The position numbers were made by a program, and so were the translations under genes. The notes under the pieces were generated by a model. The model saw only the letters and a list, made by a program, of their open reading frames with translations, was not told the DNA's origin and ran no database searches. DNA of 64,000 bases from Colletes latitarsis (lineage: Eukaryota; Arthropoda; Insecta; Hymenoptera; Colletidae): assembly GCF_051014445.1 (NCBI RefSeq), contig NC_135147.1, forward strand, positions 23,571,979 through 23,635,978. The letters are read 5' to 3'. Below, in pieces: positions 1-14,300 of the stretch (the stretch's first letter is position 1; each line of letters starts with the position of its first letter).

Positions 1-3000
1 TTATAGTAGTGGAATTAATGAAACTGTATTTAGCAGTACGTTTGATACTTCCTTTTCCACCATTAATCTTCTAGGCGCGAGTAGTTACGCGATGTGAATT
101 ACGTTAATTGTGGTCATCAATCGTAAAGGTCGTGTTAAAATAATATTTATCATCGCCGCGGTCTTAGTACAATGCATTTAATAGGCCATCAAGGGAATGA
201 AAAACATCTTCTTCAACTCATACACGCTGTGAATAAGTGTCGTCAAAAATTGTAATATCGTCCGTCCGTTTTTTTACCCGGTAAAAAATTCAAAATTTCC
301 CCGCCAGAGCGGACGACGAACGCGGAAGACGTTCCTCGAGGGCCGCCATATTTCTTCTACGCTGCACGGGACACCGCGGCCGCGCTAGCATAAGGTCGCG
401 AGCACCGTATCCGCGTTTCCGGCGATGTGTTCGAGCGGCGGAAGAACAACGAAGGGCACCGCGCGATGATTCAGAGATATTTATGGGGTGCAGAGAGTTT
501 CTGGCGCGCGATGCCAGGAGGAGGGGGACATATCGCTCGAGCAGAATTACACGATGTCGGCGATGATATAACGCGCTCGCCCACCCCCCTCTTTCCCGCG
601 GAAAGAAGAGCACCGGAACACGCTTTCTGTGCGTTTCGAAGCTTAGAAAACGCCGCGATAAATTCGTATTTATTTACGAGAGCATGCTGATTCCGCTACG
701 CCCATATTTGTCGCGAAAGAAAAATCGCGTGACCTTCGAACTCGTACGCAACAAGTCCAAACGACTCCCGATCGCCGAATAAAACCTTCGCGACGCTTCC
801 TAGAGTCTTCGACGACAGGGGGAGGGATCGTAGAATCGGAAAAATTCGATTGTTCCGCATCGACGCGAGGTCCACGACGCGCGAATAAATCTCGCCGGGT
901 CGGGTCAACGTCCTACTCGTCTCACCGCTCCGTGGAATGTTCTCTGCTCCGCGCGGAGGAACTCCAATAACTTCGGGCCGAATTCCTGTCGACCCACCCG
1001 CCCGCCCCTCCCCGGAACGAGGCTCCTGTCGGTAGATTTGATCTAGGAAATTCGAGCGTGGCTGAAATGTGCTGAACCGCCGGATTAAATTAATCTCGCC
1101 CCGGCAATGATCGACGCGACGATGCTCGACGTTCCTCTTCCGGCGCTGATCGCGCGCCTGTGGGCCGCTAGCGAGCCGGGAGACAACAATAGCGAACTAA
1201 TAAATGACTAATGGGCGTATCTGGCCAGCTTCGAGCTCTATTTGACCGCCTTGACGAATGGTGATTAGGTCGCGTGGGTGGCAAAGGCGTACTCGGTGCG
1301 CTCGAGAAATTCTGATCCCTTTCCTTTTTCGGAGAAAGTAGCTGCGCCGTGGTTTACGAGTCCTATCGGTGTATTAATTAACGAACAATTGCAGTATATT
1401 AGCAACTTTTCGTTTTAGACACGCGTTCACTGTCCGGTAGCCTCGAGGACGTATTCAATTGCGTGTGGCTGTGCCCCGTACGTGGGCCACGAACTGTGAA
1501 CGGGTTAATGTTCATAGCGACGATTGATTATTGACTTTGAGGAGCATCCATTTTACTTGTTTGAGAATTTTCTTGATACGACGTCGATGCAAATGAATTA
1601 GCGAGGTTGTATATTCGTCTTGATAATTGTGTGATTCATGAATGGACCAGTTGGGATTGAAAGACTTGAAGTAGAACGTTGGTCTAGCATTTTAAAATGT
1701 TTCGAGGGGAAGCGAGGAAAGTGGAGGGCGCGAAGGTGGACAATTAGAAGGCGCACCGAGAAGTCCAGGGACGCGTGTACGGGCGCAGGGGTCGACCACT
1801 GACTTCCTTTATCGACATTTTGATACAAAATGGCTGCTCACCGCGGGGAGTCTCCGCGTAATCTCTCTCGATTCAAATTAACACACGCAGCGCCCCACGG
1901 GGGGCCGTGGCCGTGCCACGGGGAACTTGCGCCGCGGTATGGAAGAGATAATATCGCGGTGGATCGCCCCCCTTCCCCTCCCCCCGTTTCTTTGTCTTTC
2001 TTTTGGAGAACCGTTCGTTCGTTCCCGTTTCTTTTTTTTCTCTCCACCTATACCCTCACCCCCACCTCCCTTTACGTTAACGATCGCGCAGTAAAGAGAC
2101 GAGTGACAGGCGCCACGCCGGTTTTGACAAATCGCCGCGACGTGGGACGCCAGTCGGTGGATATTCGGAGAGGGTCCTCGAGAAACTACATCTTGTTCCG
2201 CGAGCCCGATCGAATCCTCGGGGAATCTCCACGTCGATACGTTATTTCGACCACTTTCCGCGCGGAGGGTTGCTTAGAACGCGGGGTAAAACAAGCGGTG
2301 GTAGATTTAAATTTCAGTCGAGTCTATGGAATATCTTTTCCTTCTCATACTTTGAAATTATAAAAATACAGAATTATTATACAGTTGAACCTTGGACAAT
2401 GAGAGGGGTTAGAGATCAATTTTTGATTCTCTAAACAGCACCAAACAAAATATCCAGGAATAGAGTCGGATGATCGAGAGAGTCGTTTCTGCTGGGAAAT
2501 CTCGTTTCTCGCGGCGGCGTTAATGGCGAGGCGGAATGGGGGATGCAGTGTTATTCGTGTCCGCAAATCGTGTAAATAAGATCGACGCGTTAAGGATAAA
2601 TCACGTTTCATAAACTGCACCTGCGATCGCCGGCGCAGTGTACACGCGGGTGATAGATCGTTGCTGGGAAGAACTGTCCGGGAATAAACCGCGGCGTCAG
2701 CGTGATTCGGCTGATTTCAGTAAGCAAGTTTCTTCTGGCTGATTCCGATCTGATTCACGCGGTAAAGGATCTCGGTTGAATTGATTGCGACTGTTCGGAT
2801 GCCCCGTAAGTCAACGCGGATTAATTTTCAATCCTAGCTCCGTCGCGATTAATTCTTTTACGCCTACCGTCCGCAGAATAAAATTATTATACTCGCTAAA
2901 CAGCGTCCATCGGAAATTATGACGAGCACAGATTATTTATTTCTTCACGGGGATGTGTTAAATATCGACCATTAGGTTACACGTACACTTGCACGACGGA

Positions 3001-6000
3001 AAAATATTCTCGATGAAATATTGCTTTTAAATTAAATATTTCAAATTGTGTTCGTTGTAATGGACACTGCGCTTCCGAATACGTCCAGCGAGGATTTAAT
3101 CGCGACAGGACGACAGTTTTATCGGACGATGAAGTGGAAAGGAACGCGGAGTGACAACGATGGGGTCAGAATTTAATTACAAAGAAAGTAGAGTGGATCG
3201 AATCAGTTCCAGTAATTCTTATTTGCTTTTCGCTACCGTCCGGTGAATCGTGAAATTTAATAATCGAAGAAAAACTTCGTCGACAATACTATCCCTACAG
3301 TGATTGAAATAATTAAACTTACATTTGCGACGAAATATTTTCATCTGTACTTGAGAGTTTTATTTTCGTTTATCGTTCGTCGTTCTAATTTGCTGCGTGG
3401 CAACAAATTGCGAAGAGTGCTCGTTTTCAAGAAATGGGCGGGGCTGGAGGGTGCAACGGAAGAGATTTCCGCGAAACAATGGAATAGGACTGTTTTACAT
3501 CCGCTGATAACTTCCCTGATATCTGTTTAATTATCTAAATTGTGCTGTCCCTTACTCAGGGCCCGAAAGCACGCGAGTGATCGTCTCCGGAAGCTACTCT
3601 TTACTTCTGTCGATCGAAACGGCACGCCATTTTTTCGCTTCCATTATTTACGCCGAAGAACGTTTTACGAAATTGTATATCCGTCGTCGAAAGGGATTAA
3701 TTAAACGATAAGTGGCTGAATGGAGATATTTTATTTGAACACATTATATATACAAATATATCAGATAGATACATTAATCTCTTCCTACCTAAATACGCAA
3801 AAGGAGGCTACGAAGTTACAATAGTGCTTACAATTAAATATTCAAAGACACTAACAATCTGATTGCTTCCGCCTTAAAACTATCAGAGGATAAATTACAA
3901 ATTCTTTTAAACGGACCAGCAAGATCAAAATTAGAAGCGTAACGCGTAGGTTTAAAAAGTGGTTAAGATATATATTTTCTTTGTATAAAGGGTTCCTTTA
4001 ATCTCAGAACGTTGCGTGCATCCCCGATCGAACAAAGTCAACGTTTCTTCCTCGAGGAAATGCTATTTTCTTCTCGTTCCTCGAGGTCTGCGTATCATAC
4101 CTTCGGGGTCCACGGATTCCTCCGATTTTTCCGTGTCGGCGGGTCTCGAGCTCGTAGCAGAAAATCGGATCGAGGCGGGGGCGGCGCAGGGACGAAGATT
4201 CCTCCCCGGGGGCGGTTATAGGAGGACCGGATTTGTAATAAGAATGTCGGCGTATAAAACTGTCAATAAGCGCGCTGACCCCAAACGTAATTTCGGATCG
4301 TCTCTCGGTTGCAACGGCAGCAGCTGGCCCGTCGGTGTGGGGGTGGCGGAGGTGAGAAACAGGAGAGCAGAGAATAGGAAAGAACGGAGGAACGGATGGA
4401 AATCGAACCGTAGGAGCGTGGAAGAGGGTTGACCGTGCGAATCGGAGGAAGGTGGCGCGTCCCGGGGGCGAAAGGGTGGAACGAATCGGGGGTGAAGAGG
4501 AATCGAATCGAACAAATCGAAAGAGAGAACCGTCAGCCGGCGGACCTGGGAGTGGGAGGGAGAGGAGGTGGAGGGAAACGGGGAGAAAGACGGGGCAGAC
4601 AAAAAGGGAAGAAATGAAAGAAGGGAAGAAGGAGGAAGGATCCGAGAGTAAGAGAGCGGAGTGATGCGCGCGAGAGCGCCTCTGCCGGGGTTATATGGAA
4701 ATGTTGGTCAAATATATCATTCCGGCTTGACAGTGCAATTCTCTTATCTGCCTCGTGCCGCCTGCCGCTCTACCCCAAACCATCCGAGAGCTCCAGGGGC
4801 GGATGGAGCTGCTGGTGGAGGCGAAGCTGGGCTGCCAGGGAATGGGGATGCCGGATCGGGGGCTGAAGCGGCCGATAGAGGATCTGCAAACACGCTGCCC
4901 TCCTCTCTCGCCCTCGACCCTCTTCTGCCGCCGCCAACCTCCCGTTCCGTCCGTTCGACCTACGCTATCCACGAATCTTCCCCACCCACCTACGCTGGCT
5001 GCTGCTGGCTTCTCTCTCCCGCATCCTCCGTCGTCTCCTGCTCCCTTCGTCGACGTTCGTCCTGGCCCTACGACCGCGGATCCAACGAGATGACGAACTG
5101 CCCGCCGAAATGGAACGGAACACACGGAACCATCGAAAAAAAAACCGGATTCGAGCGCTCGGAACACCCCCGGAGGGCTCTCGAAGGACGTCACTGAAAC
5201 TGCGAGTTTCAGTCTAGATTTCTGCCCTTCCGGTGCTTCCCTTTTTACTTTCTTTTGACTTGGTCTATGCTTCTACAGTACTATCCCTATACAGTTTTCG
5301 ATTTTTATTGCGATTTGTAATTGGTAAAATATTGGTCAAAAGCTAGGATGTCCTAGACTTGGACTTTGACTTGAACTATGTTTCTATAGCGTTTTTGGAA
5401 CTGGAAATAGCCAGTAAATTATGGTAAAATTATGGCAGGCTACTTATTTAGTCTGTTCAAGAGTTTTAGCAAGTGTAGGAGTCAATTCTAGCCCTAACAG
5501 AATACGACTTTAAATATCAAATAGCTATTGTAAGACCACGGTAGAGTCTAAATAAATTTATATATCAATGACATTTTTTTCTAGCTAACTATAACTTAGT
5601 ATTGAGACCACTCGTGGTTTTGGCTGCCCGTTTCTGTTCACGAAGTACTCGTTCCTGTCGCGAACTCTTTTACCTAATTATCCGAGAAAGCTCGCGGAGC
5701 CAGAAACATAGGCCTCCGAAAGTTTTCGAACTTTCAGAACAGTTACTAACATGTTCCTTATTTCGCCAGTCCCTATCAAAACTACCTTACATCTCTCTTC
5801 GCGTCACGACAAAATTCCTAGTCTCACTAGGTCCTCTACACATTCAAAAAACAATTTTTCAAATAAATATTGTGTAACTTTCGTTGGATCTATCCTGTCC
5901 ACGACACCCAACGTATAGCTCTGTTTACATGAGGATTATTTTTTAAACGTCACAGCGTGCTCAGCGTGTCCATCGTTTGAATTTTGGTAACCTTTCTGGT

Positions 6001-9000
6001 GATCATCGAGCTCCAGGTTGGTTCGTGTGCGTCGTACGCGCTCGTGTGAAATTACCAGGTCGCCGCGTGTCTCGGGGAATTAATCCTCATTATTCGGAGA
6101 CAGCCCCGGGCGAGAAATTAAACCGGTGCTAATTTTGAGACAAAGCCGCGGCGATTTGTTTTTTTCTAGCGGCGCCGCGCGCGCCGTCGGGGGTTGGGCT
6201 TCTTCGGAGTCCTGGCGCGCGTTGAACTCGCGTTGTCCAGCTTTAACGACGGGATAATGTGCTCGATAAAGGTTCCTTTACACTTTACCCAGCGTGCAGC
6301 GCGATCTGTACTCAATTTTGAGAGCACCGTGTACTCTAATTCCATTTGACACACCTCCAAGTGGCACAGATATTTTATTTCCCAAAGTCGCGTTATTTTT
6401 CAATGAGAAAAATTCTGACTGAAACATTCATCCCCGCCCTCAAGGTCTCGAATTGATAACCACTTCCCAGCGATCTCCCGCACAAAGGATCCCGGGTCCG
6501 CCTAATCTCGCTCATCAATCACGAAATGGACTCACAATTTCGCCAAACGTTGTTCGTTCTACCGATTATCCCGAAAGTACGGATCGAGGCTAATTCGATC
6601 GACGATTCCCCGTCGTCGTTCCCATCGATCTCCCCGGATTTCCTCCTCCGATGGTCGAATTCCCAGTCCGAAAGTGGCCACGCGCGACTTATACATAAAC
6701 ATGCCCGCGCTAGGGTCGCGTTCCGGTGGCTGATGTATCGCTGGCACTTCATCTCGTCGCGGGTAAACACGAAAAATCGGTCGACGCCGATAAGGAGCAG
6801 GGTGCCGGCTGAATTTCGCCTTTTCGCATTTCCACGGAACGCTAGGGGGTGGAGGGGGGCAGCTAAAAGCCCGGGGCTCGTTTCGGGGCCGTGGAAATGT
6901 ATGCACGTGGCCGTGTTTGCCGGGGTGGAACGTGACGGTGACGTGATCGATCACCGCGGCTCCGTGAAAATTAGGCCCGAAATGCAGCCGAATTCGACGA
7001 TTCGCTGACGCGTTTCTCTCCAAGAACCGAAGGGATCACCGAACAAACGAAACGTCGGAAGGGTAGTTTCGAGCGATGCACTTTAGTTTTGAAGATAATT
7101 TGTTTCAACGGTGGTGATCGTTATTATAATTTTGGAAAATTTGAAGAACAGAGTCCCGAGTAACATGCAAATAGAAATCGTTACATATTGCACCGTTTAA
7201 CCCTTAAATAGATTCTCAATCTCAAGCGAATTATTTTATTTAATGTTGATTTTTATCAAATTGGTAATCAATTTTCTTTTAAAGCATTTAATTCGAAGCA
7301 TAAATTTTCAAATAATTACATTGACATATGTCCCAATGATCCACTTGAAACGTATTAAAAATACTCGTATTTTGACGCGTTAAGTAGCACAGACAGTGTG
7401 AAGAGAGCCGCAGGATCCACCGCGTGGAAAAATTTCGAGTTAACAAAGAGCGATGGAAGACAGATTTCTCTGGCAGCCACGAGCACGCATATAGACAGCC
7501 GTCTAGTTGCGCGTTACTTTCGATTTTCCGCGTAATTACCTCCCGAGCATAGTTCCGCGACAGTCTTGTTATCTCGGCCGTGATAGATAGCGCAAATAAA
7601 CATCTCACGGCGAAGCCAGGAGTCGCGTCGTGCACCTAAGATGGCTAACGGCAGCTCGGCCAAGAATAGAAACGCCTATTATTGCGAGGCCAAGAAAGAC
7701 AGGGACCCCGGGAACAGCGAGAAAAGACCTTTTGTCGTGATTGCAACCTCCCCTCCACGTCGTCCAAGAAAGTTTGTCGTTCGAGTTCCGTTGGGTGTGA
7801 ACGAAAACCCCCTCAAGCATATCTCTCCAACTTAAATATTAGTACAATCAAATCGATAGATGGCGAATTGTAAATACAACTGTGGTTTGTAAATAACGGA
7901 ACGCGAGTTTGCCGGAGAAGAAAGGAAAGTCTGAAGAATCGCAAGATAAAAAGCCCAGGGGGTGGTTTTGCCGCTCGAGCGACGTTCCTGTTTTCCAGTC
8001 GACGAACGGAGGCGAAATAAAGTCGTAGAAAGAAGAGAGAAGGGCCGGAGAACGGAGACTAAGGAAGACGAGGGAAAGAAGGGAGCGAATGAAACGGAAT
8101 ACAGGAGGAAAACGATCAGTTTCCCTTATCGGGCCGCTCGTATCTCCTTGTAGTCCGCTCTATAATTGCCTCTTTTAACTAAGATTACCGGATTTAACTT
8201 CTGGATGGATGCGTGCCGCGCTCCGTGAACGGAAGACCGACCCGGAGCCTCCGTAGTCGGGTTTTTAAATTGGTTCTTATAACTTTGAATACCGGGGACA
8301 ACGCTCGCGCGGAATCAAATAACAGGCGCCTTAAAAGTTTCGCGTTATCTCGGCCCTCCGTGTTTCTTCCGCTCTCGTTGACCCTCACCGTTCCTCGCGG
8401 AGGAATTTAGGCGAATCGCGTCGTCCACGACGCTTTAATTATCATCCAACGCTATTGAAAATTTCGTTGAGGTGGTCTTCACATTTTTTAAATAAACGAA
8501 GTTGAATCCATTTTTGAAACTCGAGGAGCGATTACAGCGAAATGGTTCCGCACGGTCTGGACTTGAAACTGAAAGGCGTGCCTCTGGAAACCAGTTCTTC
8601 CAGGAGGAATCGTCTCGTACGTCGTCGTCGATCTGACGGACAGAAAGGGTTTCGTGACAGGTCGCGTTATCGTGGCTCGATTCTGCGAAATCGCGTCGAT
8701 CCAGGCTGTTTCGAGGATGCTTCCACAGCCTGTCCGTGTTCGCTATCTCAGCAGGATGAATTACCTTCCTACCAATTTCCTCCCGGCGCTCGCAGCCGAT
8801 CGAGCTCGAGGTGCAATTAGAGGGATGCACTCCTTCCGCATGGTAATTCGGAGGAACCCGTGAATCGAGTGGCAGGAAAGAGGACGGATGAGGGACGGGG
8901 CAACGGCCAAAGCTGGATCGAAAGAGGACGGAGAGCCCGGAGAATGAAGCGCGACGAACGAAGCGCCATCCTTTCACGGTCGAAGGTATATCGGGCCATT

Positions 9001-10111
9001 ATTTTCTGCAGTATTTTAACGTAAAACCCTCCGGATTCCTGGAGCCATCGTATCGATTCCCCCGCGGAAGGAACCGACCAAGGGGTGGAGAAGGGGTGGA
9101 CGGCGAGGGGGGCGGCAGCTTCGCGCGGAGCTTTTCCTGCGATGCAATCTTTGAAAGGAGAGCCGCGTCATTACGTCGTGGCGGTGGTTCACGGGCCATT
9201 GCCCCACCTCCCCTTTCGACTACACCCCCGGCGAGGCCCCTTCGTGGCAGGCTTTTCCTTTTCTTCTTTTCGTTGATCGGCGTGCCTCGGTCCTCGGTCG
9301 ATTCCACGGTGGGGCGACCCTGGAGCCGTACTTACCTCGGTTTCTCGATTCCGAGCGGCCCAATGACACATGACCCGACGCGCGACAACCCCATGCATCA
9401 ACCGCGCGAACGTCGGCTCCGTGACGCCGTGCCACCCCCTTCTTCGACGACGCCATTCTCGGGACACTTTCCTACCGGAGTGATTGGAGTGCTCCCAGCC
9501 GCGTTACGCATAATTGCGCACCTTGTGTCTCTCGGATATCCCATGCGTGCTGTGAGATGGCTGGGACATGCAAAGTCCCAAGTATCTTGGAATTTAATAA
9601 CAGTTTTCGATTTTTAGGAATTTGTTGATATCCAATGGGACATCCAAAGCACAGATGAGATATACGTGTGAACCTTACAACTTGTAGACTTTCGTGGCTC
9701 GATCTGACTGCTATACCGATCTGTTTTGGATTCGCCGTTATTAAGACAATAACAGACGCGACGCGCGAGACGGTTAGTCCAGTAAACTGCCGTCTCGACC
9801 GGTTACCGGTGTTTACCGGGCGACAAATTTTTTGCTCCCGGTTTCGAATCGAACCGAGCCGAAACGCTTGGATACAGAGCTCAGTTGTCGTATCGCCGCT
9901 GACCGGGCCGCTCGAAATAAACTGTGATTTCTATTCCGCTAGTGATATCGGTACCATACTTTTGTACCTCATCTTTCCTACTCGTACGCCAGTGGTCCAC
10001 GGCCCTGACTCCGAAACCATCATCCACCCACGTGCAGAGAGACATCGACTCGGAAATCGTTCCATCGAATCTCGCACACGATCTGAAATTCGAAGGTAAT
10101 TGAATACTTAC
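1..10111 (+). other. hth: hth intron, distal part, no gene seen
   Basis: This is the beginning of the 3' part of the large homothorax intron that ends at 31160. It alternates GC-rich, CpG-rich blocks (300-1300, 4000-5200, 8900-9500) with AT-rich blocks (2880-3070, 5210-5600, 7100-7330). Open frames up to about 180 codons occur on both strands, but they overlap each other, have no recognisable domains, and do not resemble Hth. The strand from 4440 to 4670 is strongly purine-rich. The intron assignment is inferred from the exon at 31161, whose first base completes a split codon, so an upstream exon must exist outside or earlier. I could not find the preceding homeodomain exon in this stretch. 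Confidence 0.7.
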
Positions 10112-11345
10112 AAAAATGTATTAAAAAACATTCCCGTAAAGCGTCAAACAATTATATTAAAAATTAGAAAGGAATTTTTAAGAAAAATCGATAGAAATTG
10201 GCAGAAATTTTTAAGCGAAATTAAACAATTTTAAATCGTTCTAGAAAAATTATTTTTAGTTTCAGGGGTCAATTACAATCATTTTTGGTCATTACACATA
10301 CCCTCGAAATCCTACGCAGTTTCGAAAAAAAAATTCGAGTAGGTGGTGATATTTTCGGCGAAAATGAAAATTTTTAATTCGTTCTTAAAAAATTACTGTC
10401 GGTTGCAGGGGTCAATTACAATCATTTTTGGTCATTACACATACCCCCGAAATCTTACGGACTTTCGAGAAAAAAATTCCTTACCGAAAATCCAACGTGA
10501 GGCCAGAAATGCTTCTTCGAAATTTCATGCGAATATTTAAAATGTCATAACTCCTGAACGGATTGGACGATTTTAATGTTTAAAAAAGCAAACTACGCGT
10601 ATTTTGATGGAGAATATGTACAAATTGCAAAAATATCCGAAAAGTTGATCTTTGACCCCGCAAAATGAGAAAAACCCCATAAAAATGGTCCAATTTTCAA
10701 ACAGTCATAACTCCTACAATAGTGAATATATTTCAATGAAACTTTTTTCTGAAGTAGGGCTCATAGGTACCTATTAGACAACTTTTCCGTACAGCGTCAA
10801 TCAAAGTTATTAAAAATGAAAAACGAATTTTTAAGAAAAGTCGACAGGGGGTAAATTTTGTGCCTAAATTTTTCGGCGAAAAAAAAAATTTCAAATCGTT
10901 CTGGAAAAATTATTTTCGTTTGCAGGGGTCAATTGCAATCATTTTCGGTTAATAGACATATCCTCGAAATCCTACGCAGTTTCGAGAAAAAAATTCAAGT
11001 AGGTGGTGAAATTTTCGGCGAAATTGAAAATTTTTAATTCGTTCTAAAAAAATTACCATCGGTTGCAGGGGTCAATTACAATCATTTTTGGTCATTACAC
11101 ATACTCCCGAAATCCTACGCACTTCCGAGAAAAAAATTCATGACCGAAAATATAATGTCTGACCACTGACTAGGAATGTTCTACTGAAATTTCAAGCGTA
11201 TTCAGAACTCCTGAACGGATTGGAGGATTTTAATGTTTCAAAAGGCAAATAACGCGTATTTTAATGGAGAATATATAGAAATTCCAAAAATATTCGGAAA
11301 GTTGATCCTAAACCCCATAAAGTAAAAAATGTTCCGAAAAAAAAC
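10112..11345 (-). mobile_element. Fragmented copy of a TIR-element family (two head-to-tail partial units)
   Basis: The stretch matches, in reverse complement, the interior of the inverted-repeat element at 36689-37730. Shared blocks include GGGGTCAATTACAATCATTT, a CTCCTGAACGGATTGGA-type block, ACGCGTATTTTGATGGAGAA and TCCGTACAGCGTCAA. The order of blocks shows two partial units in the same orientation, the second starting near 10770, so the interior is repeated head to tail. I do not see the ~120-bp terminal inverted repeats here, which suggests an old or recombined copy that lost its ends. There is no coding capacity. Strand is given relative to the element at 36.7 kb. Confidence 0.75.
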
Positions 11346-14300
11346 ATAGGATGTAAGGTCTACTCCTATACCACGTCTGTGTCCAAAGGCTAGCGCTCGA
11401 TAACCCTTATACATCCATAGGTTGATAAATTATTGCACCAGAAACCATTATAAACAGTAGTATTGCAACCATCACTAAGCGAGGAGTCTTTTCCCTAATT
11501 TTTCCAGTTGCTGTACGATCACACGTCGAAAAGAATGTCAAGTTTCTGAAAACGTCCCCGGTGTCGTTAGTCGCGAACAAGCGGCTAGCACGCGGGTTCA
11601 CAATAGACGTTCCTGGGAGGAACCGCGGCTCTATCTCGATAATGAAGCCACAAAGGCGAGTCTCTATTTACCCGCGAGGCTCGTTCGTTCTCTCCCCGTT
11701 TCTCTCGTTACTCCGCGCGTCGGTGTGCACGCTCCTCCGGTTTCTGGGTGGTGCGTCACGGGGATATCCGTGCTAACAAGGTCCACTTGGGTGGCGGCGG
11801 CCACGGGCTTACCTGGTCGTTTGCTTCGGGTAATATTACCGCGAGACGTTTCGCGGAGAGATGTTTAGCCGCGGTGGGTGGAGAGGGCCGCGCGTCCCTG
11901 ACCGACGATCCGCGCCGATCCTTACAAAGTCGCGCCACGGATACGAGTTCCCCGTGCCCGTAGCGACAAAAATATTGCCGGTATTAGTAGGTATGCGATG
12001 ATGGTTCGAGCCCGGGTCGTGTTTCTTCCTTTTTCCGGTGCCCGCGGCCCGAGTAACGAGCGCATGCAAATCGCTGCCACGACCCTATCAGTTATTTTTA
12101 ATACGGCCGCTTGATGCCCGCCGCGACCGGCTGGATTTATTCGTCTCCGTCCTGCGACCTCCCCGGGCTGGTCGTTCGGCGAAACTTTATGGAATAACAT
12201 CTCCGATGTTAACGATTCCTATTGAAAAGGGCCGGCGCCGATTTATGGAACGCCACGTCCAGCCGCGACATTGTTGCTTCCCGGGAAATGATCTATGGAA
12301 ATGCGAGCCTCCGCGTCGTCGCCGTGGATTATTTCGACGAAGCTTTATCGGCAATAATTCGAGGACACCGTGTTTGTTTAGACGTTCGAACAAATAACGT
12401 CGGTATTCCGTGTGACTCGCCGATCGTACGCGGACACGAGTGGATTCTCCCTCGATAAGGAGCCAGATTTCGCGGTTACCCCGGGTGACGGGGCACCGGG
12501 AATCAAGGTCAGAGTCGTAAAAGCGAACGACATCGGCCGAGGAGGGTAAACCTGGTGGCCGATCGATGCAATCGTCTGCAAAGACGCCAACTCTGTCTCC
12601 CTCTCGCTCTTTCTCTACCCGGCTCGTATGCCATAAACGCAGTAGTGGGCCCCGGGTGCAAGCTCCGGGGTTTATTATCAGGCCAGGCTCCCAATTAAGC
12701 GGCAGCAGCTGTGAAAATTAATGGAGCACAGCTTTTAAGATGTAATTGGGCACATTCATAACTCAGGGTGGAAGGAGACCGGGAGAGAAAAAGCGGCCCG
12801 GGCACCAGGCGGGAGGAGGGGGAGGGAAAGAGGAACGGGAGAAGGCCAATCTCCCCTGCGCGGGAATACACTGTTGTAATTGATACAGCTATATATACGT
12901 CGGTTTTTTCGTCGAATAAAATGCGGCCGTAGGCAGCCGAGGCGTTTCCGTGCCCGACAATTTATCCCGTCTCGGATCTTTCTAAATAAATACCGTACGC
13001 GATTAACGACGATCGATCCCGTCCGCCGACGTATTAGCAGGGTGTGGAAAAGTGGATTCTAAAACGGCCAACGATATAACAACGGGGGATACCGATCGAG
13101 GGATTGATTTAAGAAACCGACGATCATCACCGAGGGCGAACCGCTTAACTTGTACGTCCCTGTTATTTTTATTGTCGGTGGATCAATATTTCTTTATCGT
13201 GAATGATAGGGCTCGGAGGATCGATCCTTGCCATTCATTTTATTTATCCTCCAGGTGATAACGTTAGATTCTTTTTTATTCACGTACGTAATAACTAGAC
13301 ATTTTGATTCTCGAGAAACGACAGAATGCACTTGTGCAAGAATGTAAGAAATACTTGAAGTAAGACAGGAATTATTATATTTAGGGGTTGATTATTAATT
13401 CTATTAATTAGAATATGAATTTTCATGAAGATCCACAGGCTGGTAATAACGATTGCATAAAAATAGCAGAGACACAAGTTTGAGAACAAATTTAACCCTG
13501 ACTACTCCTGGTATTTAAGTACCCCCAATTCGTTTCTGATTTCTGACTAAAATTCTTCTTGAAAAATTAATTTTCAAGGAAATAAATCTCGACGAGTCGA
13601 AACGAAAGCTTGCTCGTAATTTCGGTGCTAGTGGCGCGCAAGGGGGTAGGTCGAAGGAGAAGTTGGGCAGAAAAATGGAGGCAGGAGGATCGTTTGAAAC
13701 GCTGCCGCGGAGGGAAAACGTGGAAAGAAGAAGCGCGCAAGAGATAGGGAAAGAGTGGATTCGTGTGTCCCTGTTGCTTCCGCGAGATGGTGATAGCGAC
13801 GATGTAATAATACCGAATGACGCGGCATTGTGCTCTCGAAGGGCACCCTGAGGGGGTGGCGGGAACGCGGCCGGGGTCGGACGCCCCTTCAGACGCTCGT
13901 AAACATTTCGTAAATTTGCTCCACAGGTGTGCCATCGCGGCAACTAAGCCATCCACGCCCGACCGAATTCGCCTATTTACTTGCGCGACGTACACCCTAC
14001 ACACAACTACCCCTTTCTGGGGCTCGTTATCCCTTCCGGCGCGCTGATCTTTGTTCCGTAATTGCGACGTCTGGAGTTTTTCTCCTCCGTGGCCCACGGA
14101 AGAACGCATCGGGAGGAAAATTGGGATTGCGTTTTCGTCGTGTTCCTTCTCTCGAGTTAGGGGATGCTGAACAATGTCCTTTCGGGAAAGACCGTTCTAC
14201 TCGGTGACTTCATTCCGTAAGTGGAAAAGTTCTATGGACGATCATTTATACGATACAAATGCTTTCTCTTATTGTATAATAACATATAATCGAGCCATCG

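Noticed and set aside
1830..2363. 177-codon plus-strand open frame
   Set aside because: Composition-driven frame in GC and pyrimidine-rich sequence. It has no domain, and no splice or promoter context.
11995..12030. tRNA-like T-loop GGTTCGAGCCC
   Set aside because: The flanking bases do not form a five-pair T stem, and no D arm, anticodon arm or acceptor stem could be placed.
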